A stretch of 64,000 bases of DNA from Oscillospiraceae bacterium (GCA_015067675.1 SVMB01000009.1:1-64000), one strand, 5' to 3'; positions 41,757 through 51,106 are shown, counted from the stretch's first letter. Numbers and translations: made by a program. The notes: a model not told the origin generated them from the letters alone.

Positions 41757-42347
41757 ATGCAGCTCGGATTCACGTTCTTTTTCACCAGTATCATGCTGGG
41801 CGTCGGACTGGCGATGGACGCCTTCTCCGTCTCTCTGGCCAACGGCCTCAACGAACCGAAGATGAAGAAGCGCAAGATGTGCGGCGTGGCAGGCGTCTTT
41901 GCTTTCTTCCAAGCATTGATGCCGATGCTGGGCTGGGTGTGTATCCATACCATCGTGCAGTATTTCTGCGCTTTTGAAAAGCTCATCCCCTGGATTGCGC
42001 TGGCACTGCTGGGCTACATCGGCGGCAAGATGCTCTATGAGGGTATCAAGAACCGTTCAGACTGCGACGAGGAACGCAAAGGCGTTGGCTTTGCAGCCCT
42101 CCTGGTTCAGGGTATTGCCACCTCGATTGACGCCCTGTCGGTAGGCTTCACCATTGCCGAATACGGCGCCGCGCAGGCACTGCTGGCAGCCGTCATCATC
42201 GCCGCCGTCACCTTTGTCATCTGCATGGGCGGCCTCTACATCGGCAAAAAGGCCGGTACCAGGCTTGCCTGTAAGGCAGGCATCCTGGGCGGTGTAATTC
42301 TCATCGCCATCGGCCTCGAGATTTTCATCACCAGCTTCATCGGTTAA
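41757..42347 (+). CDS. mntP: Manganese exporter MntP
   Basis: The 196-residue protein has six predicted membrane helices and matches the MntP/YebN family. The N-terminal FTSIMLGVGLAMDAFSVSLANGL and the internal repeat LVQGIATSIDALSVGFTIA both carry the conserved Asp in a helix (AMDAFSVS, SIDALSVG) that handles Mn2+. It exports Mn2+ and so protects from manganese excess. ATG 41757 follows CGGAGGAT. The upstream manganese riboswitch strongly supports this role. Confidence 0.96.
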   Translation: MQLGFTFFFTSIMLGVGLAMDAFSVSLANGLNEPKMKKRKMCGVAGVFAFFQALMPMLGWVCIHTIVQYFCAFEKLIPWIALALLGYIGGKMLYEGIKNRSDCDEERKGVGFAALLVQGIATSIDALSVGFTIAEYGAAQALLAAVIIAAVTFVICMGGLYIGKKAGTRLACKAGILGGVILIAIGLEIFITSFIG

Positions 42348-42370
42348 TCACGATTGCAGCTCATACATAC

Positions 42371-42423
42371 AAAAAACAGACCTGTTGGGAAAGATTTCTC
42401 GTCCCACAGGTCTGTTCTGTTTT
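42371..42423. terminator. Bidirectional terminator between mntP and the alpha/beta hydrolase
   Basis: AACAGACCTGT...ACAGGTCTGTT with inner GGGA/TCCC pairs and T-rich flanks on both sides. Confidence 0.8.
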
Positions 42424-43408
42424 ACAGTTTCACTCGTTCGTCCGCGGTATACAGATTATCCCACTCCGAGGCTTTCATCTTCCGGGTCAGCGCCCATTCA
42501 AGTCCTTTCTGGCAGCGTTCCCGTTCCAGCGAGTAACTCATGCCGTGGGTAGCTTCGTCCACGATGATCAGCTTTTTCGCTGTCCTGCACGCAGGATACG
42601 TGTGATCCGTCGTCTCCGTCATCGGCACGACGCCGTCCTTTGCACCGTGGATAAACAGCACCGGGATTTTGCAGCGCTCGAGCTCCTTTTCCGGAGACAC
42701 ACTGCGAAAATCCACGCCCGTCACCATCCGCGAGATCATCTCCGCACAGGGCAGGATCAGCTTCGCCGGCAGATGATACCGCTTGTCCAGCGTATAGGCA
42801 AACTGATTCCACAGGGAACTGTAGCCGCAGTCGGCAACCGCCGCGCAGACATTGTCGGGCAGCGACAGCCCCAGCGTCATCATCACCGTCGCCGACCCCA
42901 TCGAGATGCCGCTCAGGATAATCGGGAACTCGTCGCCGAACTCACCGTTGACCCAGTGAATCCACTCCACCAGATCCCAGCGTTCCAGCACGCCGAAGCC
43001 GATGTATTTGCCCTCGCTGCCGCCGTGAGAACGCTGATCGATCACCAGCAGATTGGATTTCGTGGAATAGTAGTACGGCACTGCCGCACCGTAATCCCGC
43101 AGTCCTTCCGAATGGTAGCCGTGCACGCAGATCACCGTACGCTCCGCTTCCGGATGCGGCAGAAACCAGCCTTCCAGCCGCAGCCCGTCCCGGCTGAATA
43201 CATAAACCCTGCGCGGATTCTGCTCCATGAACCACTCCCTGCCCGCTTTGATCTGCTGCAGGGTTTCCTCCCATACGGGACTGCCGTCGCCGTCGAAGGG
43301 TTTGTGGTTCTTCGGCCTCACCATGGCTATGCGAAACATCGCAATGGCCGCGCCGAATACCGCAGCAATTGCCAGTACAACTAAAATGCCCAGAATACTC
43401 CAGAACAT
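42422..43408 (-). CDS. Membrane-anchored alpha/beta hydrolase
   Basis: The 328-residue protein starts with one membrane helix (WSILGILVVLAIAAVFGAAIAMF). The alpha/beta fold domain has TVICVHGYHSEG (oxyanion loop), the nucleophile Ser in LSGISMGSATVMM, the catalytic Asp in FIHGAKDGVVPM, and the catalytic His in EATHGMSYS. Similar proteins belong to the BAAT/YqkD-type esterase group; the substrate is unknown. ATG 43408 is preferred to GTG 43411 by GGAGA spacing. It follows the GH78 gene by about 37 bp and may deacylate that enzyme's sugar substrate (inference). Confidence 0.85.
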   Translation of the reverse strand: MFWSILGILVVLAIAAVFGAAIAMFRIAMVRPKNHKPFDGDGSPVWEETLQQIKAGREWFMEQNPRRVYVFSRDGLRLEGWFLPHPEAERTVICVHGYHSEGLRDYGAAVPYYYSTKSNLLVIDQRSHGGSEGKYIGFGVLERWDLVEWIHWVNGEFGDEFPIILSGISMGSATVMMTLGLSLPDNVCAAVADCGYSSLWNQFAYTLDKRYHLPAKLILPCAEMISRMVTGVDFRSVSPEKELERCKIPVLFIHGAKDGVVPMTETTDHTYPACRTAKKLIIVDEATHGMSYSLERERCQKGLEWALTRKMKASEWDNLYTADERVKL

Positions 43409-43445
43409 CACATCACTCTCCGTTCTGCCAATGCGCCTGACCGGT

Positions 43446-45557
43446 TCAGGTTTCCTCCCACCAGACGCGGCCGTCCTGCTTGTGGACGCTGACGGTCTTG
43501 CCGCAGATGCGGCGGCTCATGTGCAGTTCTTCAATCACGTCGGGGATGTGCGGCTCCACCCGATAACCGGCAGGCACAGTTGCGTCTGCACAGATGCCGC
43601 AGAGCACTTCCGTAATCACCGCCGTCGGCGAGCAGGCGAAGGGATGCAGGAACGACGTATTCCACTTCTGATCCTTGCCCCAGGCCTCAAAGCAGGTCGT
43701 GGCGCCCTCCCGCAGCATGTTAACCCAACCGTGCTCAGTCTCGTTGACCAGCAGCTCATAAACCAGATCGTACGCACCGATGCGGCCCAGACCCTGCAGC
43801 AGGAAATGGGTGGTGTAGACGCCGCAGGAAAGACCCTTCTCCCTGATGAACTCCACGGTGCGGGGCAGCGCCTCGTCCTTTTGCAGGCCGAAGTACAGCG
43901 CAAAGAGCTGCGCATGCAGCGACGAATGTTCGCTGACCACGCTGTCCACATAAAGGCCGGTCTCCTCACGGTAGAAGGCACGGTTGAAGGCTTCTCTGTA
44001 CTGCTCATAGCGCTTGGGCGCGTCGATGCCGAGGATCTCCTCCATGCGCTCCAGCGTCTGCACAGCGCCGATGAACTGGGCGTTGATGGCGTTGTGACAG
44101 CCCAGCGTTCTGGGGGGCTGGGTCAGCACGAAGTCGTAGTTGTCGCGGAGATTGTCCGGCCAGTCCACCAGATTCCACTTGTCGTTGGCAGACCACAAAA
44201 GGCCGTTGTCGCCCAGATACTGCTCGTAATGCTCGACAATCCGCTTTGCGACCGGATAGTAGCTTGCCAGTTTTTCCTGATCTCCGTCATGATAGTAGGT
44301 ATACAGCGCCATATTGCCCCAGAACAGGGAAGAGTCGGCAATTTCCTGCATGAACGCACCGGGAGAAACACCCAGAAGCGCGGGACAGAAGGGATCTGTC
44401 TCCGCAAACTGCTCCAGTGCCTTGTGTACCAGCTCCGTGCCGTCGGTCAGGATCATCTGCGCACGGGAGGTCACAATCGCGTCTCCCAGATACTGACCCT
44501 TTTCACGGGTCGGGCAGTCCAGATAACCGTCCTGTATACCGTAGCGCACCGTCTCCCGGCACAGCTCAAAGATTTTGCCCAGCCACGGATCACTGGTCGA
44601 GAACGTGCACACGCTGTCGTCCGCCGGATAGTGGCGCACCACCGCGCAGATGTCGGTCAGCTCTACATCCTCGTCCGTCACGATCTCGGCGTAGCGGAAG
44701 CCCTTGTATTCATAGGGTTCCCAGCACTCCTCGCCGGAGCCTGCAAGCTTCCATGTCTCCTTGTAATTGCACTTGCAGCGCATCTCCCAGCGCACGCTGC
44801 CGTCGTCATTAAGCTCTTCGGCGCTGTAAACCGTCAGGAGCTTACCCTTCGCGCCTTTGGCCTTCAGCCGCAGGGAGCCGGTGATCTCCTGCCCCATGTC
44901 CACAAAGATTTTGCCGGGCGCACGCTTCTCCACCAATACCGGACGCTTCTCATAGACCGCAAGCATCTTCGACGGCTGCTCACGCATGACATGATCGGAG
45001 TACAGCGCAGGGACGAGTCTGTCCCAACCGGAATCGTCAAAGGTCAGTATGTTCCAGTTTTCATTCCAGAAGCTGCTGTCGAAGTTTTCCATGTACTGGG
45101 TCATATAGCCGACCCAGTTGCCGTGGCGGGCATGGTTGATGCAGTATTTCCAGTCAAGCGGAAGCTCAGCGTCCCCGGCTGTCAGCTCCGCTGCCAGACC
45201 AAAGCGGTCGTCACCGCTGTTCCAGACGCGGTTGATCTCGCCCTGATAGTAGATATGCGCCGCCAGAACATGACGGCCTTTGGTGAGGGTCAGCTCGTAG
45301 GTATTGTAGAAGTAGTCAAAGGCAAAGCCGGGAGCCGGGCCGATGCCCTGAAACACGCCGTCCACGTAGAGCTTGTAGCAGTCATCCGCGGTTATACGCA
45401 GAGTTGCCTGTGTATCTTCTGCGATCTCAATGACCGCGCGGCACAGAACATGCAGATTGCAGTAGGCACTGGCGCGACGATTGTAATTTGTAAACGCACG
45501 TCCCAGATGCTCGTGGGGACGCCGCTCGGCAAATGCGGGAATGGTCAGCATTTTCAT
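43446..45557 (-). CDS. Glycoside hydrolase family 78 (alpha-L-rhamnosidase-like)
   Basis: The 703-residue protein has N-terminal beta domains (about 1-300, FVDMGQEITGSLRLKAKGAKG is the typical rhamnosidase N-domain strand) and an alpha6/alpha6 barrel. The segment IQDGYLDCPTREKGQYLGDAIVTSRAQM holds the GH78 catalytic acid region, with DCPTREK in place of the usual DCPQRDE/CPTREK. LWSANDKWNLVDWPDNL and FLLQGLGRIGAYDLV follow. It would release alpha-L-rhamnose, for example from pectin fragments. There is no signal peptide. ATG 45557 has GGAGGATATTTCC before it; ATG 45572 has AAAGGAAA and is also possible. Confidence 0.88.
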   Translation of the reverse strand: MKMLTIPAFAERRPHEHLGRAFTNYNRRASAYCNLHVLCRAVIEIAEDTQATLRITADDCYKLYVDGVFQGIGPAPGFAFDYFYNTYELTLTKGRHVLAAHIYYQGEINRVWNSGDDRFGLAAELTAGDAELPLDWKYCINHARHGNWVGYMTQYMENFDSSFWNENWNILTFDDSGWDRLVPALYSDHVMREQPSKMLAVYEKRPVLVEKRAPGKIFVDMGQEITGSLRLKAKGAKGKLLTVYSAEELNDDGSVRWEMRCKCNYKETWKLAGSGEECWEPYEYKGFRYAEIVTDEDVELTDICAVVRHYPADDSVCTFSTSDPWLGKIFELCRETVRYGIQDGYLDCPTREKGQYLGDAIVTSRAQMILTDGTELVHKALEQFAETDPFCPALLGVSPGAFMQEIADSSLFWGNMALYTYYHDGDQEKLASYYPVAKRIVEHYEQYLGDNGLLWSANDKWNLVDWPDNLRDNYDFVLTQPPRTLGCHNAINAQFIGAVQTLERMEEILGIDAPKRYEQYREAFNRAFYREETGLYVDSVVSEHSSLHAQLFALYFGLQKDEALPRTVEFIREKGLSCGVYTTHFLLQGLGRIGAYDLVYELLVNETEHGWVNMLREGATTCFEAWGKDQKWNTSFLHPFACSPTAVITEVLCGICADATVPAGYRVEPHIPDVIEELHMSRRICGKTVSVHKQDGRVWWEET

Positions 45558-45593
45558 GGAAATATCCTCCATCGTCTCGATTTCCTTTCTCTT

Positions 45594-45622
45594 ATCATAT
45601 GACAAACCGTCCAAAATGTCAA
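45594..45622 (-). promoter_or_regulatory. Promoter of the GH78-hydrolase operon
   Basis: Minus strand TTGACA (45622-45617), 17-bp spacer, TATGAT (45599-45594). A short palindrome TGCGCT-G-AGCGCA (45623-45635) abuts the -35 and may be an operator. Confidence 0.75.
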
Positions 45623-45661
45623 TGCGCTGAGCGCAATTCGTTTTTCATGCGGAGCATCTTC

Positions 45662-45690
45662 TTGCATTCGTGCAGATAATCCTGTATAAT
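45662..45690 (+). promoter_or_regulatory. Promoter of the MFS-metallophosphoesterase operon
   Basis: TTGCAT (45662-45667), 17-bp spacer, TATAAT (45685-45690). Confidence 0.8.
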
Positions 45691-45746
45691 AGGCAGTATG
45701 GGAAAATTTCCCGTTTTGATCTGTTTTTTTCCGAAAGGATGTCCAA

Positions 45747-46970
45747 ATGAACAACTGGAAAACACGTTTTTTCACCATCTGGACCGGTCAGGCCTTTTCG
45801 CTGCTGGGATCCAGCCTTGTGGACTTCGCTCTCATCTGGTGGCTGACGGAAACCACCGGATCTGAGCGGATTCTGGCCTTTTCAAGCCTGCTGACGCTCC
45901 TGCCCCGCATGATTCTGGGCCCCTTTGCCGGTTCTGTCATCGACCGTCTCAACCGAAAAACCGTCATGATTCTCGCCGACGGCGCCATCGCTCTGGTAAC
46001 AGTCGCGCTGATTCTGCTGTTTCATTTCCGGGCAGAGTCCGTGGCGCTGGTACTGCTTGTATTGCTGCTGCGCTCTCTTGGCAGTATGTTTCATCAGCCC
46101 GCTATGAAATCCGCCACCGCCCTGCTGGTACCCGAGCAGCATCTGGCCCGCATCGGCGGCATCAACCGCATCCTCACCGGCGCCATGAACATCGTCGCAC
46201 CCGTCGCCGGCGCCATGCTCATCTCAGCCTTTGACGTCAAAGCCGTTCTCCTGATCGACGTCGTCACGGCGCTCATCGCCGTGGGAACGCTTTTCTTCTC
46301 CAGCGTCCCCGATCCCCGCGTCTCCACCGCTCAGAAAAGCGCCTCCATCCGCCGCGAAACCCTGGAAGGCCTGCGGTATGTGCTCAATACCCGCAGCCTG
46401 ATCTTCGTAGTTGGTACCTGCACGCTGGCCAATTTCTGCGTCGGCCCCACGGAAGCATTCAAATCGCTGATGGTCACCTCCGTCTTCGGCGGCGGCGTCA
46501 TGGAGCTTTCCTGGATCACTGCAGCCTGCGGACTGGGTCTTGTCAGCGGCGGTGTCATCATGGGACTCTGGGGAGGCTGTAAACGCAATCTCGTCACCAG
46601 CGGCATCGGCTGGGGCGGCGTGGGCGTCTGCTATGCCGCCATCTTTTTCCTTCCGATCACCAATATCTGGTGGCTCGTCGCAGCCTTATACATCGCCAAC
46701 ATCTTCATGGCCATCGGCTGCGCAGGCCTTGACGCCTTCTATGAAACCAAGGTTCCGCAGGAGTACCACGGCCGTGTGTTCTCCGTCATCTCCACCATCG
46801 ACAATACCACCATTCCCATCGGATTGCTGGTCGCGGCCATCTTCGGTGAGCTTGTCCCCATCCGCCTCTGGTATCTGATCACCGGCATTCTTCACGTCGG
46901 ACTGTTCCTGTTCTGGATGGGTTCCCGTGAACTCAAACGCGCGGAGGAAACACCCTCCGAAGCGGCTTAA
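45747..46970 (+). CDS. MFS efflux-type transporter
   Basis: The 407-residue protein has 12 predicted helices. WTGQAFSLLGSSLVDFALIWWLTETTGS and the motif GPFAGSVIDRLNRKTVMILAD are typical of the MefA/enterobactin-exporter-like branch of MFS, which exports drugs or siderophore-like compounds. Later FLPITNIWWLVAALYIANIFMAIGCAGLDAFYETKVPQEYHGRVFSV is also conserved in that group. The gene has its own promoter and is followed after 27 bp by a metallophosphoesterase gene. Confidence 0.85.
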   Translation: MNNWKTRFFTIWTGQAFSLLGSSLVDFALIWWLTETTGSERILAFSSLLTLLPRMILGPFAGSVIDRLNRKTVMILADGAIALVTVALILLFHFRAESVALVLLVLLLRSLGSMFHQPAMKSATALLVPEQHLARIGGINRILTGAMNIVAPVAGAMLISAFDVKAVLLIDVVTALIAVGTLFFSSVPDPRVSTAQKSASIRRETLEGLRYVLNTRSLIFVVGTCTLANFCVGPTEAFKSLMVTSVFGGGVMELSWITAACGLGLVSGGVIMGLWGGCKRNLVTSGIGWGGVGVCYAAIFFLPITNIWWLVAALYIANIFMAIGCAGLDAFYETKVPQEYHGRVFSVISTIDNTTIPIGLLVAAIFGELVPIRLWYLITGILHVGLFLFWMGSRELKRAEETPSEAA

Positions 46971-46997
46971 TATACCATTATTTCAGGAGGTTTTCTC

Positions 46998-47981
46998 ATG
47001 GCTGCCAACGTACGTTTCGGTATCTTCACCGATCTGCATGTGGATATCATGCATGACTGCGAGGCGCGCCTGCGCGTGTTCCTCGATGCCTGCCGTGAGG
47101 CAGATGTGGACTTCATCATTCAGCTGGGCGATTTCTGCTATCCCGACGAGGATCGCCGCTGCCTGTGCCTGCCCGAAAAGCGCCCGGTCAACATCGAAAA
47201 CGCGCTCAACTATCCCACCTATGCTGACAAGGCCGCTATTCTCTCCCTCTACCGTGACTTCGAAAAGCCGTCTTATCATGTCATCGGCAACCACGATCTG
47301 GATATGTGCTCCACCCAGCAGATGCTGGATTTCTTCGGCAGTAAGCAGAGCTACTACAGCTTTGACTGCGGCGGCATCCACTTCGTGGCGCTGGACGCCT
47401 GCTACTACTACGCCGACGGCGCCTATCATCACTATGATAACGGCCGCTACTTCGACGTCTCCTACGATAAGCCCCAGCCGCTGCCCTTCCTGCCGCCGGA
47501 AGAGCTTGCATGGCTCGAGGCAGACCTGGCTTCAGCCAAATATCCCAGCGTGCTCTTCTCCCATCAGCCGCTGCTGGGTAAGCGCGGCGTGAAGAACCGC
47601 GAACTGTTGGCTCCCATCATTGACAATGCCCCCAACCGCGTCATCCTCTCCGCCAACGGGCATCTGCACAAGGATAACATCCAGCGCATCGGCGAGACCT
47701 GGTACTGGAACGTCAACTCCATGTCCAACTACTGGCTTGACCGCAAGTACGAAACCATGCGCTACACGCCCGCCATTGATGAGAAGTACCCCAACATCAA
47801 GTATGTCGCGCCCTATGAGGACGCGCTCTTTGCCATCGTCACCATCACCGACGGCGTCATCGATATCAAGGGACGCCAGAGCCGCTTCGTCGGCCCCACT
47901 CCCGCCCAGCAGGGCTATCCCATGCACGACTGGGACGATATCATCTCTCCGTCCATCACGAACTTCAACGTAAGCTGGTAA
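46998..47981 (+). CDS. Calcineurin-like metallophosphoesterase
   Basis: The 327-residue protein has all five motifs of the dimetal phosphoesterase fold: FTDLHVD (DxH), LGDFC, VIGNHDLD, FSHQPL and NGHLHKDN. It hydrolyses a phosphomonoester or phosphodiester; a CapA- or purple-acid-phosphatase-like substrate cannot be chosen. No signal peptide is seen, so it is cytosolic. AGGAGG precedes the ATG and a strong terminator follows. It probably shares the MFS transcript. Confidence 0.9.
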   Translation: MAANVRFGIFTDLHVDIMHDCEARLRVFLDACREADVDFIIQLGDFCYPDEDRRCLCLPEKRPVNIENALNYPTYADKAAILSLYRDFEKPSYHVIGNHDLDMCSTQQMLDFFGSKQSYYSFDCGGIHFVALDACYYYADGAYHHYDNGRYFDVSYDKPQPLPFLPPEELAWLEADLASAKYPSVLFSHQPLLGKRGVKNRELLAPIIDNAPNRVILSANGHLHKDNIQRIGETWYWNVNSMSNYWLDRKYETMRYTPAIDEKYPNIKYVAPYEDALFAIVTITDGVIDIKGRQSRFVGPTPAQQGYPMHDWDDIISPSITNFNVSW

Positions 47982-47985
47982 AACC

Positions 47986-48027
47986 AAAAGAGTCTGCGGC
48001 CGGACATCCGGCCGCAGACTCTTTTTA
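47986..48027. terminator. Bidirectional terminator between metallophosphoesterase and GNAT operon
   Basis: AAAAGAGTCTGCGGCCGG pairs with CCGGCCGCAGACTCTTTTT around ACAT. Both flanks are A/T rich. Confidence 0.9.
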
Positions 48028-48819
48028 TCTCGACAATAAATAAACAGTATACCCATGGCTTTCCCGGTATCCCAGCTTTTCCGCCAGATCCACGCTGATG
48101 CGCGACGCCGCATCCCAGGCAGGGTATATCCCGTCGTCCAGACAGGCCAGAATCATCGCCGCCGCGCAGGCTTTCGCCAGCCCGCGCCGACGATGCTGCT
48201 CACGCACGTCCACTTCCAGTTCCAGCGCATACCGATACCCCGGCACACCATCAAAACGGGTGTAAGTCGAGCACCCGCCGAGGATCTCGTTGTTTTCGAT
48301 GACCAGAACGCCCTTTGCGTAACTGTCGTAATGCTCCCAGTCTCGGAAGTTGGATACAAAATCCCAAAGCTCCCGGTCATGGCGGCAATATTCAAACAGC
48401 GCCCGGTTCATCGGCACCAGCGTTACCCCTTCCGGCACGGCCTGCGCATACCGCGTGAGCACCTTCCGGTCAAAGACCGTGTCGTGACGGATCGCATACC
48501 GCTCGGCACGCACGGCTTTTTCACCCCATACCTCGCGCAGCAGCGCATCCCAGGCTTCATCCTGCGGGTACACCAGCCAGAACCCGGCAAGCTCAGTGAG
48601 CTTTTCCAGCAGCTCCTGCGCACCGGGCGATGCCGCGTCGCCTGCCGGGAAGCCAAATTCGCCCACCCGCAGCAGGCAGACTTTCGGATTCTCCTCAGCA
48701 TCCGCCCATGCTTTTCCCGAATAACCGTCAAAGTAGGTCTTAACGAGACTCATCCCGTAGGGTTTTTCCGCAAACAGCGGTTCCAGCACCCGGCGATTGT
48801 CGTGTTTTATCTCAATCAT
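48025..48819 (-). CDS. GNAT acetyltransferase (GNAT_acetyltran family), last of three
   Basis: The 264-residue protein starts at ATG 48819, which overlaps the stop of the preceding gene as ATGA. The N-terminal half (about 1-130) is a degenerate GNAT fold; the C-terminal half has LEVDVREQHRRRGLAKACAAAMILACLDDG, the acetyl-CoA motif A, and AEKLGYRESHGY. It resembles the GNAT_acetyltran family with a split fold. The substrate is unknown. It is translationally coupled with the gene before it. Confidence 0.85.
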   Translation of the reverse strand: MIEIKHDNRRVLEPLFAEKPYGMSLVKTYFDGYSGKAWADAEENPKVCLLRVGEFGFPAGDAASPGAQELLEKLTELAGFWLVYPQDEAWDALLREVWGEKAVRAERYAIRHDTVFDRKVLTRYAQAVPEGVTLVPMNRALFEYCRHDRELWDFVSNFRDWEHYDSYAKGVLVIENNEILGGCSTYTRFDGVPGYRYALELEVDVREQHRRRGLAKACAAAMILACLDDGIYPAWDAASRISVDLAEKLGYRESHGYTVYLLSR

Positions 48820-49730
48820 AATGTTATCTCTCCGCAGCGGCAGCACCGCTCCATAATCTCTCTGTACTTCTCCGGCGCCTGTTCATAGGCAGGACGATAA
48901 TAGGCCGCCCATTCGCGCCACTGCTCTGCCGTCTGGTCGCCGTCGTTTTCATAGGGAGGACGACAGGTGTAGGTGGGATACTCCTGTACCAACGTAAAGC
49001 CCAGCTTCTTTGCAATCGCCTGTGAGCCCTTGTTTGCCGCGACGCAGAGCCAGTCAAGTTCCCGGATACCATGCCGGAACCAGTAATCCGCCGTTGCCGC
49101 AGCGGCAATAGCGCCCAGACCCCGGCGGCGGTGCCGGGCATCGGTCACGATACCGATGGCAGCCCGGTCGCCGATGACGCAGTCGGTCACCGACCAGGAC
49201 GCCAGCACATTCCCCTGACGGACAACGAACCCTGCACCCCGTGCAAAGTAGTTGTCCCGTCCCCAGTTGTCCACCCAGTGCCGCAGCGCATCGTGATTCT
49301 CAATGGACGCGTCCTCCAACAGCTCCCGCGTCACCGGTTCCAGCACATAGCCATCCGGCAGATGGGCCGCGTAATCGGTGTAGAGGAGCTTCTGCGCCGT
49401 GAGCCTGCGGCGCATATACCGGCGCAGCCAGGGATTGGGATGCCATTTCTCCGTGCAGCTCTCCCATTCGGCGCTGTCGGGATAGACAACCTCCCACTCG
49501 TCCAGCACATTGCACCTGATGTCCTCAAGCACTGCGGCATTTGCCACGGAACCCGCCACCACCGTCGTCTCGGTGGTGCGCATCACCAGCGCCGTGGGTT
49601 TTTCCCGGCTGTCCACCCAGACTTCGCCGGGATTGGTGCGGCCAAGGGTTGCAAACACGCTGAGCTCCGCCGAACAGTCGGTGATCAGAGGACGCGCGAT
49701 ATCATATTCCAAAGGATTGAGAAGTATCAT
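48816..49730 (-). CDS. GNAT acetyltransferase (GNAT_acetyltran family), second of three
   Basis: The 304-residue protein is related in layout to its downstream neighbour. The N-terminal half is a degenerate GNAT fold and the C-terminal half has GIVTDARHRRRGLGAIAAAATADYWFRHG (motif A) and NKGSQAIAKKLGFTLVQEYPTY. An extra tail of about 45 residues follows and ends in a Cys pair (ERCCRCGEITL). The substrate is unknown. The gene overlaps the next by four bases, and follows the first GNAT gene by 57 bp. Confidence 0.85.
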   Translation of the reverse strand: MILLNPLEYDIARPLITDCSAELSVFATLGRTNPGEVWVDSREKPTALVMRTTETTVVAGSVANAAVLEDIRCNVLDEWEVVYPDSAEWESCTEKWHPNPWLRRYMRRRLTAQKLLYTDYAAHLPDGYVLEPVTRELLEDASIENHDALRHWVDNWGRDNYFARGAGFVVRQGNVLASWSVTDCVIGDRAAIGIVTDARHRRRGLGAIAAAATADYWFRHGIRELDWLCVAANKGSQAIAKKLGFTLVQEYPTYTCRPPYENDGDQTAEQWREWAAYYRPAYEQAPEKYREIMERCCRCGEITL

Positions 49731-49787
49731 CGTTATTCTCCTGTTTTTTCACATTTTGCACGCTTCATCGAGCCCAATCACAGCCCA

Positions 49788-50963
49788 TCAGTCCCACTGA
49801 CCGGGGAAACGCTGCTTTTCCAGCGGCTCAAAGTCTGCATCAAAGGCCGACAGTTCCGCTGCGGCGATCTCGCCGAACCGCTCGAACAGCTCTGCCTCAA
49901 AAAACTGTCCGTGAACGTCTGCCAGCGCACCTTCGCGCAGCTCATAGGCCATAACCGCCGGGAAATTCCGACCATCCGGCGTGGTGATGCCAAACTTTTC
50001 GCAGGTTTTGAACCCGTGGAGCGGATAATAATCCGGCTCCCCGAAGATCACAACGCCGGGATAGCCGGCCTCCCGCGCAAGCGGCAGCGTCGCATCCAGC
50101 AGCGCCTTTCCCACGCTCCTGCCCTGCCACTCAGGCTCCATGCACAGCGGTCCGAAAGTCACCGTGTCCACGCTTTCCACCCGTGACCGGCTGTACAGGA
50201 TGCAGCCGACGATCCTGCCGTCAGCTACCGCCACCCGGCTCAAATGAGGCAGATAATCCGGATCCGCCAGCAGACATTTGACCAGCAGATGCTCATCGCA
50301 GCCCGGACGATGCTTATTCCAGAAGGCACGGCGGGTCATTGCCTCAACCTCATACGCCTCACCGGGCCGCATCTCACGGATTTCCAGCTCACCCGGCGTA
50401 ACTTTTGCGGGTTTTTCAAGCATCACGCCCAGTTCCATGCGCACTTCATGGCGGGGAATATCGTTGTTGGCGTAACAGCAGGCGTCAAAGCCGATGAGTG
50501 AAAAGCCCATGTGCCGGTAAAAACCGATGGCATTGACGTTGCAGGACTGCGTCTCGAGGATCACGGCACGGCGCCGCTCGCGTCGCGCCTGCTCAAAAGC
50601 CAGCTCCATCAGCCGCCGCCCAATGCCCTGCTTCTGCAGTTCATCCGCCACCCACAGTTCGGTCACGCGCAGACGATTGGAAAAGCTCTCCGGGCAGGTC
50701 TCGATGGCAGCCATCAGCCGTCCGTCCTCTACCACGCCCCAGGCATACGCCCCTTCCCACCAGTCCTGATAAAGCTTGTCGGGAAAGTCGTACTTTTCAG
50801 GCGACATGACAATCGGCTCATCAGTGTGCGTCAGCCGGAAATCTACGGAAAAACCGTCCGGGGTGGATTGCAGATTCACCTCATAATATTCGTTGGTCGT
50901 ATAGCGCATGGGAAGGATAGCGTCCTTCCACTGCTCCCTGGGCAGATGGATGATCTGATGCAT
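49788..50963 (-). CDS. Tandem-GNAT acetyltransferase, first of three
   Basis: The 391-residue protein has two complete GNAT domains. The first (about 1-170) has TELWVADELQKQGIGRRLMELAFEQA and NVNAIGFYRHMGF. The second (about 190-340) has LCMEPEWQGRSVGKALLDATLPLA and DYYPLHGFKTCEKFGI. Fused GNATs may have one active and one structural domain. The substrate is unknown. The promoter is TTGACA-18-TACAAT at 51025-50996. It is the first gene of the three-gene acetyltransferase operon. Confidence 0.88.
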   Translation of the reverse strand: MHQIIHLPREQWKDAILPMRYTTNEYYEVNLQSTPDGFSVDFRLTHTDEPIVMSPEKYDFPDKLYQDWWEGAYAWGVVEDGRLMAAIETCPESFSNRLRVTELWVADELQKQGIGRRLMELAFEQARRERRRAVILETQSCNVNAIGFYRHMGFSLIGFDACCYANNDIPRHEVRMELGVMLEKPAKVTPGELEIREMRPGEAYEVEAMTRRAFWNKHRPGCDEHLLVKCLLADPDYLPHLSRVAVADGRIVGCILYSRSRVESVDTVTFGPLCMEPEWQGRSVGKALLDATLPLAREAGYPGVVIFGEPDYYPLHGFKTCEKFGITTPDGRNFPAVMAYELREGALADVHGQFFEAELFERFGEIAAAELSAFDADFEPLEKQRFPGQWD

Positions 50964-50995
50964 ATGAAAACCTCGCGCTGTGATAGGATGTGTCC

Positions 50996-51025
50996 ATTGT
51001 AGTACGCCCGGGGCTCACTTGTCAA
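50996..51025 (-). promoter_or_regulatory. Promoter of the GNAT operon
   Basis: Minus strand TTGACA (51025-51020), 18-bp spacer, TACAAT (51001-50996). Confidence 0.7.
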
Positions 51026-51069
51026 TCCCAAATTCAAACGTTCTCTCTGTGCTGCCGTATTCAGAACAT

Positions 51070-51102
51070 AAAAGGCCGGAAAACCTGATGTTTTCCGGCC
51101 TT
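51070..51102 (-). terminator. Terminator after the carD operon
   Basis: AAGGCCGGAAAA and TTTTCCGGCCTT around a 7-base loop. On the minus strand the stem ends in CCTTTTATG. Confidence 0.75.
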
Positions 51103-51106
51103 ACGT

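Noticed and set aside
43227-45602. 791-aa ORF antisense to the GH78 gene
   Set aside because: It is a shadow frame of a gene with clear rhamnosidase motifs.
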